Assembly: GCF_003286415.2 (NCBI RefSeq)
Contig: NZ_CP043450.1
Coordinates: 5,518,001-5,582,000 of the forward strand
Source of the DNA: Mucilaginibacter rubeus
GTDB taxonomy: Bacteria; Bacteroidota; Bacteroidia; Sphingobacteriales; Sphingobacteriaceae
Direction: 5' to 3'
DNA length: 64,000 nt
Under the pieces are notes generated by a model. That model saw only the letters and a program-made list of their open reading frames with translations. It did not search any database and was not told the origin of the DNA. A program made the translations under genes and the position numbers. Positions 17,213 to 26,845 of this stretch are shown piece by piece; position 1 is the first letter of the stretch; each line of letters opens with the position of its first letter.

Positions 17213-19042
17213 GTGATCGAGAAATTTGATTATAAAAGTGCTTTAAAAAACATCCCTCACAAACCCGGGGTTTATCAATACTGGGATAGTGAGCAGGAAC
17301 TGATATATATTGGCAAGGCTAAAGACTTGCGCAATCGCGTTGGGTCGTACTTTAACCAGGATATCCATATCAATGCCAAAACGCGGGTATTGGTATCCAA
17401 GATTCGTGCTATAACTTTTACCATTGTTGATACCGAGGTTGATGCCTGGTTGCTGGAAAACAGCATGATCAAAAAGCATCAGCCGCGTTATAACGTATTG
17501 CTTAAGGATGATAAAACCTATCCCTGGATTATCATTAAAAACGAGAATTACCCGCGCATTTTCTGGACACGCCGTATCATTAAGGATGGCTCTAAATATC
17601 TTGGCCCGTATGCTTCAGTAAGCATGATGCACAACATTTTAGACCTCATAAGGGAAACTTACCCTTTGCGTACCTGTAACCTTCAGCTCACCCGCGAAAA
17701 CATCGACAAAGGTAAGTTTAAAGTTTGCCTGGAATACCAGTTGGGTAATTGCAAAGGCCCATGCCAGAATTTCCAGTCGGAAAATGATTACGATAACAGT
17801 ATTGAAGAGATTAAGGATATCCTGAACGGCAAGATCGGGGCAGTACTTCGTCGTTTAAAAAACGAGATGGAAGCCGCCGCCATGGAAATGAACTTTGAGC
17901 TGGCGCACAGGCTTAAGCGCAAATTTGAGCTGCTCGAAAATTACCAGAGCAAATCAACCGTTGTTAACTCATCTATTACAGATGTAGAAGTATTTAGTAT
18001 TGCCTCAGAAGAGAAACTTGCTTTTGTAAACTTCCTGAAGGTGATGAACGGCACCATCATCCAAACGCAAACCATTGAGCTTAAAAAACGCCTGGATGAA
18101 AGCGATGAAGAATTGCTTACACTGGCCATATCCGAGTTCAGGAGCCGTTATAACAGCGATAGTAAGGAAATCATCGTCCCCTTTGATATCGACCTTGAAG
18201 ATCATCCCAATATCAAATTCACGGTGCCCAAACTGGGCGAGAAACGTAAGCTGCTTGATCTTTCGCAAAAGAATGTTCAATTCTTTAAAAAGGAAAAAAT
18301 TGACCAGTATGAAAAGCTAAACCCCGAAGTACGTACCGAGCGACTGCTCGCGCAGATGATGAAGGATTTACGCATGAACCAGCTACCACGTCATATCGAG
18401 TGTTTTGATAACTCCAACTTCCAGGGCAAATACCCGGTGTCGGCCATTGTAGTGTTTAAGGACGGCAAGCCATCCAAAAAAGATTACCGCCACTTTAACG
18501 TTAAAACCGTTGAAGGGCCCAATGACTTTGCCACCATGGAAGAAGCTGTACACCGCCGTTACCGTCGCATGCTCGATGAAGGCACAGAGCTGCCTCAACT
18601 TATAGTGATCGACGGTGGTAAAGGCCAGCTATCATCGGCCATGCACAGCCTTAAGTTGTTAGGTATAGATAAAAAAGTAACCGTTATAGGCATTGCCAAA
18701 CGCCTGGAAGAGCTTTATTATCCAAACGACCAGTATCCGTTATACCTCGATAAAAAATCGGAGACCCTTAAGGTGATCCAGCATTTGCGCGACGAGGCGC
18801 ATCGTTTTGGTATCACTTTCCATCGCAAAAAACGCGATAAAGGCACCTTGGTAACCGAGCTTGAACTAATAGAAGGTATAGGCAAAACCACCGCCGAAAA
18901 GCTGCTTAAATACTTTAAATCGGTAAAGAAAATCCGAGAGGCAAACGAAGAAATGCTGCTCGAAGTGGTAAATCTTAAACAGGCCAAAGCTATACTGGCT
19001 TATTTTAATACAGAGGTTGAACAATCTAATCTTAGTCAGTAG
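17213..19042 (+). CDS. uvrC: UvrABC excinuclease subunit C
   Basis: 609 aa with a GTG start at 17213; no in-frame ATG exists before the GIY-YIG domain. Order: GIY-YIG nuclease (residues 18-50, GVYQYW and LIYIGKAKDLRNRV), a cysteine-containing stretch (CLEYQLGNCKGPC), UVR motif (about 215-250), RNase-H-like nuclease domain (HIECFDNSNFQG, VIDGGKGQL) and a C-terminal helix-hairpin-helix (IEGIGKTTAEKLL). It makes both incisions in nucleotide excision repair. The upstream spacer is filled by a long inverted repeat. Confidence 0.97.
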   Translation: MIEKFDYKSALKNIPHKPGVYQYWDSEQELIYIGKAKDLRNRVGSYFNQDIHINAKTRVLVSKIRAITFTIVDTEVDAWLLENSMIKKHQPRYNVLLKDDKTYPWIIIKNENYPRIFWTRRIIKDGSKYLGPYASVSMMHNILDLIRETYPLRTCNLQLTRENIDKGKFKVCLEYQLGNCKGPCQNFQSENDYDNSIEEIKDILNGKIGAVLRRLKNEMEAAAMEMNFELAHRLKRKFELLENYQSKSTVVNSSITDVEVFSIASEEKLAFVNFLKVMNGTIIQTQTIELKKRLDESDEELLTLAISEFRSRYNSDSKEIIVPFDIDLEDHPNIKFTVPKLGEKRKLLDLSQKNVQFFKKEKIDQYEKLNPEVRTERLLAQMMKDLRMNQLPRHIECFDNSNFQGKYPVSAIVVFKDGKPSKKDYRHFNVKTVEGPNDFATMEEAVHRRYRRMLDEGTELPQLIVIDGGKGQLSSAMHSLKLLGIDKKVTVIGIAKRLEELYYPNDQYPLYLDKKSETLKVIQHLRDEAHRFGITFHRKKRDKGTLVTELELIEGIGKTTAEKLLKYFKSVKKIREANEEMLLEVVNLKQAKAILAYFNTEVEQSNLSQ

Positions 19043-19084
19043 CAGGTTTTAGTTGCAGTAGCAGTTAAGCTTTTAATAAAAAAT

Positions 19085-19113
19085 AAAGGCCCGGTTCAAT
19101 CAACCGGGCCTTT
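19085..19113. terminator. Bidirectional terminator after uvrC
   Basis: AAAGGCCCGGTT and AACCGGGCCTTT pair perfectly around a short CAATC loop, between convergent uvrC and the secreted-protein gene. Confidence 0.85.
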
Positions 19114-19139
19114 GTTATATATTGAGTTAGTGATTTTTA

Positions 19140-19535
19140 TTATTGAGCGATGTAAAATGATTTTTGATCGCCATCCTGGTAAACGTGGATTGATTTTTTA
19201 ACCACCTGGTTATTGCTATAGATTTCCATGGTGTATTCACCATCGGCCAAACCGTTTAACACGTAGCCTTTGCTCACCTCTGTTTTGCTGGGCACAATGT
19301 CTTTCAATAAAAGCTCATTGTCTTTATTGTAAACCTTTACAACTGATTTTCCGCTTTCGGATTTTGCAAAGTTTATTTTTAAACCGCGATCATGGTCAAG
19401 GGCTTTAAAGCTTACTACTTCTTTTGCTTTAGGATTAACATCGGCATTGCCTTCGTCGGCTTTGGCTACTTTGGTAGCAAATACACCTGCAGTTAATAAT
19501 ACAAATAAGGCTGATAATTTTATTGAGGTTTTCAT
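19140..19535 (-). CDS. Small secreted protein, DUF3244-like
   Basis: 131 aa. A signal peptide (MKTSIKLSALFVLLTAGVFA, cleavage near AKADEG) precedes a domain with the pattern KSVVKVYNKDNELLLKD, GYVLNGLADGEYTMEIYSNN and KSIHVYQ, as in small beta-sandwich exported proteins of Bacteroidota. The function is unknown; it probably sits in the periplasm or envelope. It is a single gene with its own terminator. Confidence 0.65.
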   Translation of the reverse strand: MKTSIKLSALFVLLTAGVFATKVAKADEGNADVNPKAKEVVSFKALDHDRGLKINFAKSESGKSVVKVYNKDNELLLKDIVPSKTEVSKGYVLNGLADGEYTMEIYSNNQVVKKSIHVYQDGDQKSFYIAQ

Positions 19536-19823
19536 GGCTTTAAGGTTTTAATGTTTTTAAATATGCTGTGTTGTTATTTTCAATGATCAAATGAACAACA
19601 TATATTTTGACTGCTAAAAAGAGTTATACCAGCTGTGAATATAAATAGACAAAGCCCTGAAAGTGCTCTGCAAACGCTAAAAAGGCACAATTCGTCGCAA
19701 TTTCAGGAGTTGGTCGGGAATTTTGGGGAGTTGGTAGAAAGCTTTGAGCTATTGGTCAGGCGGGAGGTGAAAATAGCCTATAATGTGGAATGCCATCTTG
19801 TTAATGATTATCAATCAACCGCG

Positions 19824-19969
19824 TGTCATTTCGAACGAATCCGATTGGGGACGTGCGGGGCTGGTGAGGAGAAATCTTATACGCCGTGTAGGGGCATTCT
19901 GCATGGCGTATAAGATTTCTCTTTCGCCCCGGCGCTCGTTCTCCCGCCCGCAGCTCTATCGAAATGACA
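19824..19969. repeat. Palindromic repeat, GTCATTTCGAA family
   Basis: The outer arms TGTCATTTCGAA (19824-19835) and TATCGAAATGACA (ending 19969) enclose a perfect 17-bp inverted repeat, GAGAAATCTTATACGCC at 19869-19885 and its complement at 19905-19921. The centre is GC-rich. This is a second repeat family, distinct from GTCATTGCGAG. Confidence 0.85.
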
Positions 19970-20043
19970 TTTTCTTTTATTTGAAGTGATATGTACAGAT
20001 GATAAATTTTGTAGAGACGAATAACAGCATCCCAACATAAAAC

Positions 20044-20076
20044 AAAACAGGCGATGAAAATTCATCGCCTGTTTTA
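20044..20076 (-). terminator. Terminator of the gldKLMN operon
   Basis: AAAACAGGCGATGA and TCATCGCCTGTTTT form a perfect 14-bp stem with an AAAT loop, 26 bp past the gldN stop. Confidence 0.85.
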
Positions 20077-20101
20077 TAAAATCGCGTTTAATCTTTAACT
20101 A

Positions 20102-21076
20102 TTAGTACTGCCAAAGGTTAAGCTCCCAGTCAAGAAGAGATTTTTTGATCCTTTCCGATTCGTAAAGCTTATCAATGCCCTGGGCATAATCTTTTATACG
20201 TTCATCTTTATCGTTGCTTTCTTTTACGATATAGCTGGTAAAGATCCGTTTGATAAATACGTCGTCGAAGCTCAAGCCTGTTGCGTCACTGGCACGGCTA
20301 ACCACTTCTTTGGTTGCCAATACCGGACGCGCTTCAGGGAAATATACCCAAAAAGCAGGCTGAAAATCGATATCAAGTGTACCGGCTCCTTTAGGTTTAA
20401 TTAAAGGGGCGATACCAATAATGCGTGGTTCAAAAACAGAACGCTGTTTGTCAAATACCCAGTCTTCCTTGATGCGGAACTTTAATACGCTATCCGGGTT
20501 AAAATCTCCGGCTACCATGCTGGATGAGATTACGTTGTTATCCTTGTCACGCTTTTCAACTACACTGCTGTCTGAAGCTAAACGGCCACGTGCCTGAGCA
20601 CCTGTTAACGGCGTAGTAAAACCGTCGCCTCCCGGATCATCCTTTTTACCTGGGGTTGGATCATACGCGGTAAGTTCCCCCCTCATGATCGCGTCAAGCA
20701 GTACGTCAATTAAACGCCCCTTTGGCGAAGCAAGGTATTGGTTCATTTTTTCGCGTACATCGATTTCACGCCACACACGTTTTGCAAAAGCTACGTCGTT
20801 TTCACGCAAATTAGGATATGGAGTAACCTTCGCGTTAAAGATGTTGCTTTTCTTGTAGTATCCATCAAGCGGCCTGTCAAAAGGCTTTGCAGCAATTTTA
20901 CGTGCTGTATCAAGCGGCTGCTGACTGGTTACGTTATCCGGCTGAACCTGTACTGGTTTTTGCGCTACCTGTCTGGTTGTGGTTGTCTTTTTTGCAGGCC
21001 TTTTGGTGCGCTTTTTTTGTGCATACGCACTTACGCAAGCCAGGCAAAGGATAACAACTAAAATTCTCTTTTTCAT
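20102..21076 (-). CDS. gldN: T9SS component GldN/PorN
   Basis: 324 aa with a signal peptide (MKKRILVVILCLACVSAYAQ) and a basic Lys/Thr-rich linker. The conserved GldN domain shows DGYYKKSNIFNAKVTPYPN, VWREIDVREKMNQYL, LIDVLLDAIMRGELTAYDP and RIIGIAPLIKP. GldN/PorN is periplasmic and forms, with GldK, the ring under the outer membrane. It starts 6 bp after the gldM stop, the end of the four-gene operon. A Lys-rich C-terminal region completes a normal length. Confidence 0.93.
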   Translation of the reverse strand: MKKRILVVILCLACVSAYAQKKRTKRPAKKTTTTRQVAQKPVQVQPDNVTSQQPLDTARKIAAKPFDRPLDGYYKKSNIFNAKVTPYPNLRENDVAFAKRVWREIDVREKMNQYLASPKGRLIDVLLDAIMRGELTAYDPTPGKKDDPGGDGFTTPLTGAQARGRLASDSSVVEKRDKDNNVISSSMVAGDFNPDSVLKFRIKEDWVFDKQRSVFEPRIIGIAPLIKPKGAGTLDIDFQPAFWVYFPEARPVLATKEVVSRASDATGLSFDDVFIKRIFTSYIVKESNDKDERIKDYAQGIDKLYESERIKKSLLDWELNLWQY

Positions 21077-21082
21077 ACGCGT

Positions 21083-22603
21083 TTAGTTTGCGGATAATAC
21101 AATAGGATCAAGTGACCGCGGTGAATGATCAGGACCAACCGCGATGATATCCTTAAATATAACAGTAGTTCCTGGTGTAACTGTATTTAAAGCACTGTGC
21201 ATAGCGCTGGTTAAATCGCCGCCCGAGCCTGATAAAATAATAGCGTCCTGGCGTGGTTTAACAACCAGCATAGTAAAGTGCGTTACATTAAATTTCGCGT
21301 CAAAGTCAAAGTTATCCAACTGGGCAAAAAGCCTGTCCTGAGCTTTGATATTGGCCGAACTGGTGTTACCACCGCTTTTACCTGCAAACTGTGGTTTAGG
21401 ATCCGGAATCCTCTTGATACGGAACTCCGTTGAACCTAATACAGCTCCTTTAGCGCCACTAACAGAAATGGTAGCTTTACCAATGCTGCTCACCGTAGCT
21501 GTATAATGGCCAGCTGAACCGCTTAAAGAACCGGCTCCGCTGAAATGTACGTTTAAATCGCTTGCCGATACACCTGGTGCAGATACTGATATAGGGTTAG
21601 GAACACCTATATAAAGCACGTTCATTTTATCGGGCGAAATAACCGCTGAAGGCCTTGCAACCGTATATTCTTGCTTGAAAGGATAAGAATCGTTTTTACC
21701 GGTTGTGTTATTTTTAACACTGATGAAACCTTCAATACTATGTTTTCCTTCGCCGCTTGCCGTAATAGTATAATTACCCTTACCATCGGTAACGGATACT
21801 TTACCACCATTAACAGTAATATCAGGATTTGATTTTGAATCGTAAGCAGTTAAAAAGATCTGGGCTGTGTATGGCTGCCCTGCAATTACGTAGCTGCTTG
21901 GAGCTACAACAACCGCACTGAACTTATCCAATGTAACCTGCGCCTGATCAATTTTTCCTAATAGTTTTTTCACCACTTCATTTTCGGCATTTTTACTATC
22001 AGCTTCAATTTTAGCTAAAGTAGTAAGGGTTGCACCCAAAGGTATACCGTCGCCAAAGTTAGCTTCCTGCCATGACTTTTTAACATCTCCATGTGGCTTA
22101 GGTGCTACTGTATTCAGTGAAAACTGTACGCCAACGCTATCTTTACCTAAAGCTTCAAGTAACCTTTGACGTGTTTCGTCAATTTTGGCTTTCAGCTTCT
22201 CACCATTTTTTTGGTTGATCATAATCCGGGGAGAGATATCAAGGTTATCTCTACCTTCAACATCATCAATCTCCGGATTAATACCGCCGCCTTCTGCAAT
22301 CAACTTAGCTTTTAACTCTTCTATATAAGTATTCAGCTCAGCAGCTATAGCACTTGCCTGTTTAGCTTTATCGTAAATAGGCTTAGCTCTTTCGGCTTGT
22401 TCTTTCAATTTGGTTGCTTCAAAAGCGCTGTATGTGGCCTGTAAGCCAGTATTAACGTTTTTGGTTGATGCATCCAAACTGTTCGTAATATTCTTAAACG
22501 CGTCTAACAGGCTATCCGGTACGTTAAGGGCAATAAGGCCCAATAGTACCAGGTATAGTATACCTATCATTCGCTGTCTTGGGGTTTCCTTACCTCCGGC
22601 CAT
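21083..22603 (-). CDS. gldM: T9SS motor component GldM/PorM
   Basis: 506 aa. The N-terminus MAGGKETPRQRMIGILYLVL with one membrane helix (residues about 12-30) is diagnostic of GldM. A long periplasmic helical part follows (LDASTKNVNTGLQATYSAFE), then beta domains (VYIGVPNPISVSAPGV as VLYIGVPNPISV; EFRIKRIPDPKPQF). GldL and GldM form the proton-driven inner-membrane motor that powers secretion and gliding; GldM spans the periplasm to reach GldK and GldN. It is 41 bp downstream of gldL. Confidence 0.95.
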   Translation of the reverse strand: MAGGKETPRQRMIGILYLVLLGLIALNVPDSLLDAFKNITNSLDASTKNVNTGLQATYSAFEATKLKEQAERAKPIYDKAKQASAIAAELNTYIEELKAKLIAEGGGINPEIDDVEGRDNLDISPRIMINQKNGEKLKAKIDETRQRLLEALGKDSVGVQFSLNTVAPKPHGDVKKSWQEANFGDGIPLGATLTTLAKIEADSKNAENEVVKKLLGKIDQAQVTLDKFSAVVVAPSSYVIAGQPYTAQIFLTAYDSKSNPDITVNGGKVSVTDGKGNYTITASGEGKHSIEGFISVKNNTTGKNDSYPFKQEYTVARPSAVISPDKMNVLYIGVPNPISVSAPGVSASDLNVHFSGAGSLSGSAGHYTATVSSIGKATISVSGAKGAVLGSTEFRIKRIPDPKPQFAGKSGGNTSSANIKAQDRLFAQLDNFDFDAKFNVTHFTMLVVKPRQDAIILSGSGGDLTSAMHSALNTVTPGTTVIFKDIIAVGPDHSPRSLDPIVLSAN

Positions 22604-22644
22604 CTATTCTAATTCTTTTCTGGTAATCAATCAATTAATTATAA

Positions 22645-23445
22645 TTAAACACGCGGCTGGTTCATGGCAGTAAGCATGTTACCATAAATTGAGTTTAATG
22701 ATGCCAGGTTTTTAGCCAAACGACCAACCTCTTCCTTAAACTGCTTCGAATCGTCCATAGACTCATTAAAGTTGTTCATGGTAAGCGCAAGGTTTTGGTA
22801 AAATTTATTCATTGATTTTAAATGCGCGCTTGAATCTTGCAGCTCAAGCTCGTATACGGCATTAAGTGCCGATAAGTTTTTAGCAAGTTGATTAACCTGA
22901 TCGTGATATGCTTTTGAATCAACATTTGAGTTAGCCATTTCGGTTAAATTAGCCGATGCCTTTTCAAATGACACGCTTAGTTTTTCGTAGCTTGCTGTAG
23001 CATCTTTAACTTTGCTTGTGAATGCTATGGTAGCTTCGCCGGCATCGGTAACGCGTGATATGGCAGCCACTTTATCGCCAAATGAACGTAAGCCATCGCC
23101 AAGGCTGCGTACCAGTTCCGGACCTATTTTAGCATCTTCCATCATTTTATCTAAAGCGGCAGTTGTTGAAGGACCTGCACTAACAGCATTTCTTACAGAT
23201 GCTTTTGGAAGTTCGCCCTGAAAATCTTCGCTTAATTCAGGATAAACACGAACCCAGTCAATTTCTTTGTCTTCTCTCTGAAAACCTAATATAAAAAACA
23301 GAATAGCTTCAGTAATAAGCCCGCCCGCTATCCAGTAAGTGGCCCCAGGCCAGTGTAGAATCTTAAACATTAACCCTATAATCACCACTGTAGCACCCCA
23401 TGATACGATGTTACCTATTCCGTAAGGTTTTTTCTTTCCAGCCAT
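22645..23445 (-). CDS. gldL: T9SS motor component GldL/PorL
   Basis: 266 aa. The N-terminal pair of membrane helices (GNIVSWGATVVIIGLMFKIL and TYWIAGGLITEAILFFIL) has the conserved FKILHWPG turn and Glu46 in helix 2, the kind of intramembrane carboxylate implicated in proton flow in GldL. The rest is a cytoplasmic helical domain with repeated AKNLSALNAVYE/AKNLASLNSIYG segments near the C-terminus. Stator/rotor partner of GldM. Confidence 0.95.
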   Translation of the reverse strand: MAGKKKPYGIGNIVSWGATVVIIGLMFKILHWPGATYWIAGGLITEAILFFILGFQREDKEIDWVRVYPELSEDFQGELPKASVRNAVSAGPSTTAALDKMMEDAKIGPELVRSLGDGLRSFGDKVAAISRVTDAGEATIAFTSKVKDATASYEKLSVSFEKASANLTEMANSNVDSKAYHDQVNQLAKNLSALNAVYELELQDSSAHLKSMNKFYQNLALTMNNFNESMDDSKQFKEEVGRLAKNLASLNSIYGNMLTAMNQPRV

Positions 23446-23509
23446 AATAATTCAGAAGTAAACTTTGTTATTTTTTGATTTGATTGTTGCTCGCCTTAAC
23501 TAAAATAAA

Positions 23510-24826
23510 TTAGCGTTTGTCTGTGATATCGCGGCCCAAATAATGGGTTACGCAACGGAAACCGATATACGATTTAGCGGTATCCTGGTATTCATAAGAT
23601 CTGGTTGAGTTTTGAAGGAAATATCCAATATCTTTCCATGATCCACCGCGCACAACTTTACGTTTCAGCACTTCAGGATCTGTTGATTTTGCTTCGTAAT
23701 TAAAGGTTGGCGCAAGGTCATGCACAAATGTTGACGCAGATTCGTCAAAAGCAGAAAGTGTCCACTCTGCTACGTTACCAGCCATATTATATAAGCCGTA
23801 ATCGTTAGGGAAGTATGAACGAACCGGTACTGTGTATGCACCACCGTCATCAGTATAGTTACCACGTCCTGGTTTAAAGTTTGCCAGTAAGCAGCCTTTT
23901 GCATTTTTAATATAAGGACCACCCCATGGATAGTCGGTACCAATCCTGCCACCGCGTGCAGCATATTCAAACTCAGCTTCAGTTGGTAAGCTATAAGGCG
24001 CACGGTGCGCTAAATGACGCTTATCTTTATAAGCATCATTGTAACGGCTACGCCATGTAGCGTATGCACGGGCCTGCCTCCAGGTTACACCTACAACAGG
24101 ATAATTACGGAACGCCGGATGCGAGAAATAACTTTCAACCATCGGTTCGTTCGCAGCGTATGAGAAATCGCTTAACCAAACCAGGGTATCAGGATACACA
24201 GGCACGGTGTCACGTAAAATGAAATCTGAGCGGTGTTTTGTCTTATCGTTATGGTGATCGGCAGCTTCACGCAGGGTAAACAGTGCATAGTTATATTTTA
24301 GCAAACGCACATCAACCTCGTTACGGTCAAATACACGGTCGTCGCCCTGATAATACATACCCTGCAATTTCTGAGCATTACTTGCCTGTCCGCCTTTGCT
24401 GCTCCAGATAGGATTCTTTTTTACATAGTCCCAGTTGATGAACTTTTTACCACCGTTATTATTACCGGTACCAGCTTTAGGCTGTATATAGTATTTATTA
24501 TCGTTGATATAACTTGTTATCGCTATTGAGTCGCGAACCCAGTTCACAAACATTTTGTACTGACTGTTGCTGGTTTCGGTTTGATCCATGAAAAACGGAG
24601 AAACAGTAACCTGTTTGGTTTGTGCTATTTGTGCGAAAGTTACATCCTGATCGGTTTGTCCCATCAGGAAGCTGCCACCAGGGATATAAACCATGCCGTA
24701 AGGAACTTCGGCCCTGAACGACCTTGCAGGCACACCCACAACCTCTCCCCTGTCACCGCCACCGCGGCCACAACCACTTAATACACTACCTGCTAAAACT
24801 ACTATTAAAAAGTATACCTGTTTCAT
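23510..24826 (-). CDS. gldK: T9SS lipoprotein GldK/PorK
   Basis: 438 aa. A lipoprotein signal with lipobox VLSGCG leads into a formylglycine-generating-enzyme-like domain: GMVYIPGGSFLMGQT, PFFMDQTETSNSQYKMF, PVVGVTWRQARAYATW, SLPTEAEFEYAARGG, YNMAGNVAEWT, KVVRGGSWKD. In T9SS this fold is structural rather than enzymatic; GldK is outer-membrane-anchored and builds the periplasmic ring with GldN. It is the first gene of the operon. Confidence 0.94.
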   Translation of the reverse strand: MKQVYFLIVVLAGSVLSGCGRGGGDRGEVVGVPARSFRAEVPYGMVYIPGGSFLMGQTDQDVTFAQIAQTKQVTVSPFFMDQTETSNSQYKMFVNWVRDSIAITSYINDNKYYIQPKAGTGNNNGGKKFINWDYVKKNPIWSSKGGQASNAQKLQGMYYQGDDRVFDRNEVDVRLLKYNYALFTLREAADHHNDKTKHRSDFILRDTVPVYPDTLVWLSDFSYAANEPMVESYFSHPAFRNYPVVGVTWRQARAYATWRSRYNDAYKDKRHLAHRAPYSLPTEAEFEYAARGGRIGTDYPWGGPYIKNAKGCLLANFKPGRGNYTDDGGAYTVPVRSYFPNDYGLYNMAGNVAEWTLSAFDESASTFVHDLAPTFNYEAKSTDPEVLKRKVVRGGSWKDIGYFLQNSTRSYEYQDTAKSYIGFRCVTHYLGRDITDKR

Positions 24827-24989
24827 TTTACAAATTCAAAATCAGTTATATAACCATAACACAATGCGACGCCCGAATATATCACATTTTTATGCAAAGC
24901 AAGCTATAAAAAACGATAATTTGGCCTCATGTATCGACAAGCTGTGTACTTTACTTACCAATACTAAACAAAATGCTGTATAATTAACA

Positions 24990-25030
24990 AACCGCTAACC
25001 AATTGTTTATATGACAATTAGTTAGCGGTT
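24990..25030. terminator. Long hairpin between gldK and hemD
   Basis: AACCGCTAACCAATTGT and ACAATTAGTTAGCGGTT pair with a single mismatch around TTATATG. On the minus strand it lies downstream of hemD and is likely its terminator, though the flanking T-run is weak. Confidence 0.6.
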
Positions 25031-25081
25031 ATACGGGTATATACTGCAAAAAGTTGCAGTCGGGTTAAATAAATTTCTAAC

Positions 25082-25840
25082 TTATTTATTTACAAGCTTA
25101 ACATACTGCTCAATGGCCATTGTCATTGAGGGCGCTCCGGGGGTTGGAGCAGGTATATCCAAAATTAAACCAGCCTCAAGCACAGCCTTATGGGTAGTTG
25201 CACCAAACGCAGCAATGCGTGTATTATTCTGTTTAAAATCGGGAAAGTTTTTATACAGCGATTGTATACTTGACGGACTAAAAAACGCAATAACGTCATA
25301 AAATACATCCGCAAGATCAGAAAGATCACTGCAAACTGTACGGAAAAGTACAGCGGGGGTAAAGTTATAACCATTCTCCAGCAAAAAGCGCTGAGTTTCT
25401 TCAGCCGCAACGTCAGAACATGGATAAAGGAATTTTTCAGACGAGTGCTTTTTCAACACCTCGGCCAGATCGGCAGCTGTTTGCTTTCCAAAAAATATCT
25501 TACGCTTACGGTACTGGATATATTTTTGCAGGTAAAGTGCTATGGTTTCTGAAAGACAGAAATACTTCATTTCAACAGGCACCTCAAAACGCATCTCTTC
25601 ACAAATACGGAAAAAATGATCGGCCGAGTTACGACTGGTAAAGATCACAGCGCTAAAATCAGCGAGGTTAATCTTCTCTTTTCTGAAATCCTTTGCAGGC
25701 ACACCCTCAACATGAATAAATGATCTGAAATCAATTTTCAGGTTAAGCTTTTTAGCCAGCTCGGCGTAAGGATTTTTATCATTTTCGGGCTTAGGCAAAG
25801 TAACCAGTATGCTTTTAACCTTTTTCTTTCTATCTTCCAA
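25082..25840 (-). CDS. hemD: Uroporphyrinogen-III synthase
   Basis: 252 aa. The two-lobed HemD pattern is visible: KSILVTLPKPE at the start, SAVIFTSRNSADHFF, EKFLYPCSDVAAEETQRFL, DVIAFFSPSSIQSLYKNF and RIAAFGATTHKAVLEAG. It closes hydroxymethylbilane with inversion of ring D to give uroporphyrinogen III for haem and corrinoids. HemD is poorly conserved, but SPSS and FG.TT are good landmarks. It lies 18 bp after the DUF4271 gene, a common pairing in Bacteroidota. Confidence 0.88.
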   Translation of the reverse strand: MEDRKKKVKSILVTLPKPENDKNPYAELAKKLNLKIDFRSFIHVEGVPAKDFRKEKINLADFSAVIFTSRNSADHFFRICEEMRFEVPVEMKYFCLSETIALYLQKYIQYRKRKIFFGKQTAADLAEVLKKHSSEKFLYPCSDVAAEETQRFLLENGYNFTPAVLFRTVCSDLSDLADVFYDVIAFFSPSSIQSLYKNFPDFKQNNTRIAAFGATTHKAVLEAGLILDIPAPTPGAPSMTMAIEQYVKLVNK

Positions 25841-25858
25841 TTCAGTGCTTTTAATAAC

Positions 25859-26845
25859 CTAAATTTTAATATTCAATGCCTTTATTAAAATCAAAACAGG
25901 GCAAATTTCGAGGGCACAAAGATACGTAAATAAATAAAATTTATGAAATCGAAAGGTAGAAATTATATTTACGCTGCTCCTGATATATTGCCATATAAAG
26001 ATTACTATCACTATTATTAGTGTGGTTGTTAGCAATATTGGGATATATTGTGCCCCAAGTAAGCTAAAACAAATAACCACCGGTAAAAAAACAAACGCGA
26101 TGTTAAAGTAGGTAAGATGAAGAATATTAAGATATTCGCTCACCAGCTTATTAATATCAAACACAAAGCCTAAAAACTTGAGTATTAAAAACTTAAGCGA
26201 GAACAATGCTATAATTACAATAGTAAGAAAAGTAAACAACCCGCTCCCGGCTATTTTATAATAAACACCTTTATATGCAGCCAGTTGATACAGGAACAAA
26301 CCAAAGGTAGCGCAAAACAGCAAAAACAAACCCAGGAACGCCCAGGAGCTAACGGGGCTCTCTTCTTTACCGGCTATTGAGAGTACGCGTTTACTGTAAA
26401 AGGAGGTAAATACATTGCTTACATCTTTACTCAGGGCAAGATTAAGAATGGCTGTGTATAGCAACATGGCAATAATGATCACGATGATCCAGGGATCGCG
26501 CGAGGGGCGGTAATGCCCTTCCATCACCTTGCTTTTGGTTCTGGAGTGAAGATCCAGAAAACCGTAACCGTGGTATAATTCGCGGGCAAAAACGCTGTCG
26601 GCATACTGAGCACGCATGGCGGCATCGGGAACCCTGAGATAACGCATGGCTACCGAATCGGCCATAAATTTATCCCGGTTTTGCATGGCGTAAGCCACCG
26701 AATCAAGCACCGAATTGCCGGGACGAAAAGTACGTACAGGTAATTTTGCAGCCGTGTCTGTAGCAATTGAATCCTGTTGCGCAAAAGCGGCAACACTTTT
26801 CAACAAAAAAAGCAGGCAACACCAAATAACCAAACGAGTCCTCAA
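25859..26845 (-). CDS. DUF4271 membrane protein
   Basis: 328 aa. A signal peptide (to VAAFAQ) and a periplasmic stretch of about 90 residues (repeated MADSVAMRYLRVPD / RAQYADSVFARELYHGYG style) come before six or seven membrane helices (PWIIVIIIAMLLYTAIL to LYLFTYLCALEICPVLILI as separate segments). It matches the DUF4271 family, which is nearly always next to hemD in Bacteroidota. The function is unknown; the linkage suggests a role tied to haem biosynthesis or envelope haem handling (inference). Confidence 0.82.
   Translation of the reverse strand: MRTRLVIWCCLLFLLKSVAAFAQQDSIATDTAAKLPVRTFRPGNSVLDSVAYAMQNRDKFMADSVAMRYLRVPDAAMRAQYADSVFARELYHGYGFLDLHSRTKSKVMEGHYRPSRDPWIIVIIIAMLLYTAILNLALSKDVSNVFTSFYSKRVLSIAGKEESPVSSWAFLGLFLLFCATFGLFLYQLAAYKGVYYKIAGSGLFTFLTIVIIALFSLKFLILKFLGFVFDINKLVSEYLNILHLTYFNIAFVFLPVVICFSLLGAQYIPILLTTTLIIVIVIFIWQYIRSSVNIISTFRFHKFYLFTYLCALEICPVLILIKALNIKI

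Larger units (their letters stand above)
19536..20101. other. 566-bp spacer without a supported gene
   Basis: The spacer holds the palindromic repeat at 19824-19969 and the gldN-side terminator at 20044-20076. Open frames here are either translations of the repeat or short frames lacking coding character. An AT-rich stretch at 19536-19630 may contain the promoter of the gene at 19535. Nothing else is recognised. Confidence 0.6.

Noticed and set aside
19635..20065. Short open frames on both strands around the GTCATTTCGAA repeat
   Set aside because: They are mostly translations of the palindromic element and contain no recognisable domain or start context.
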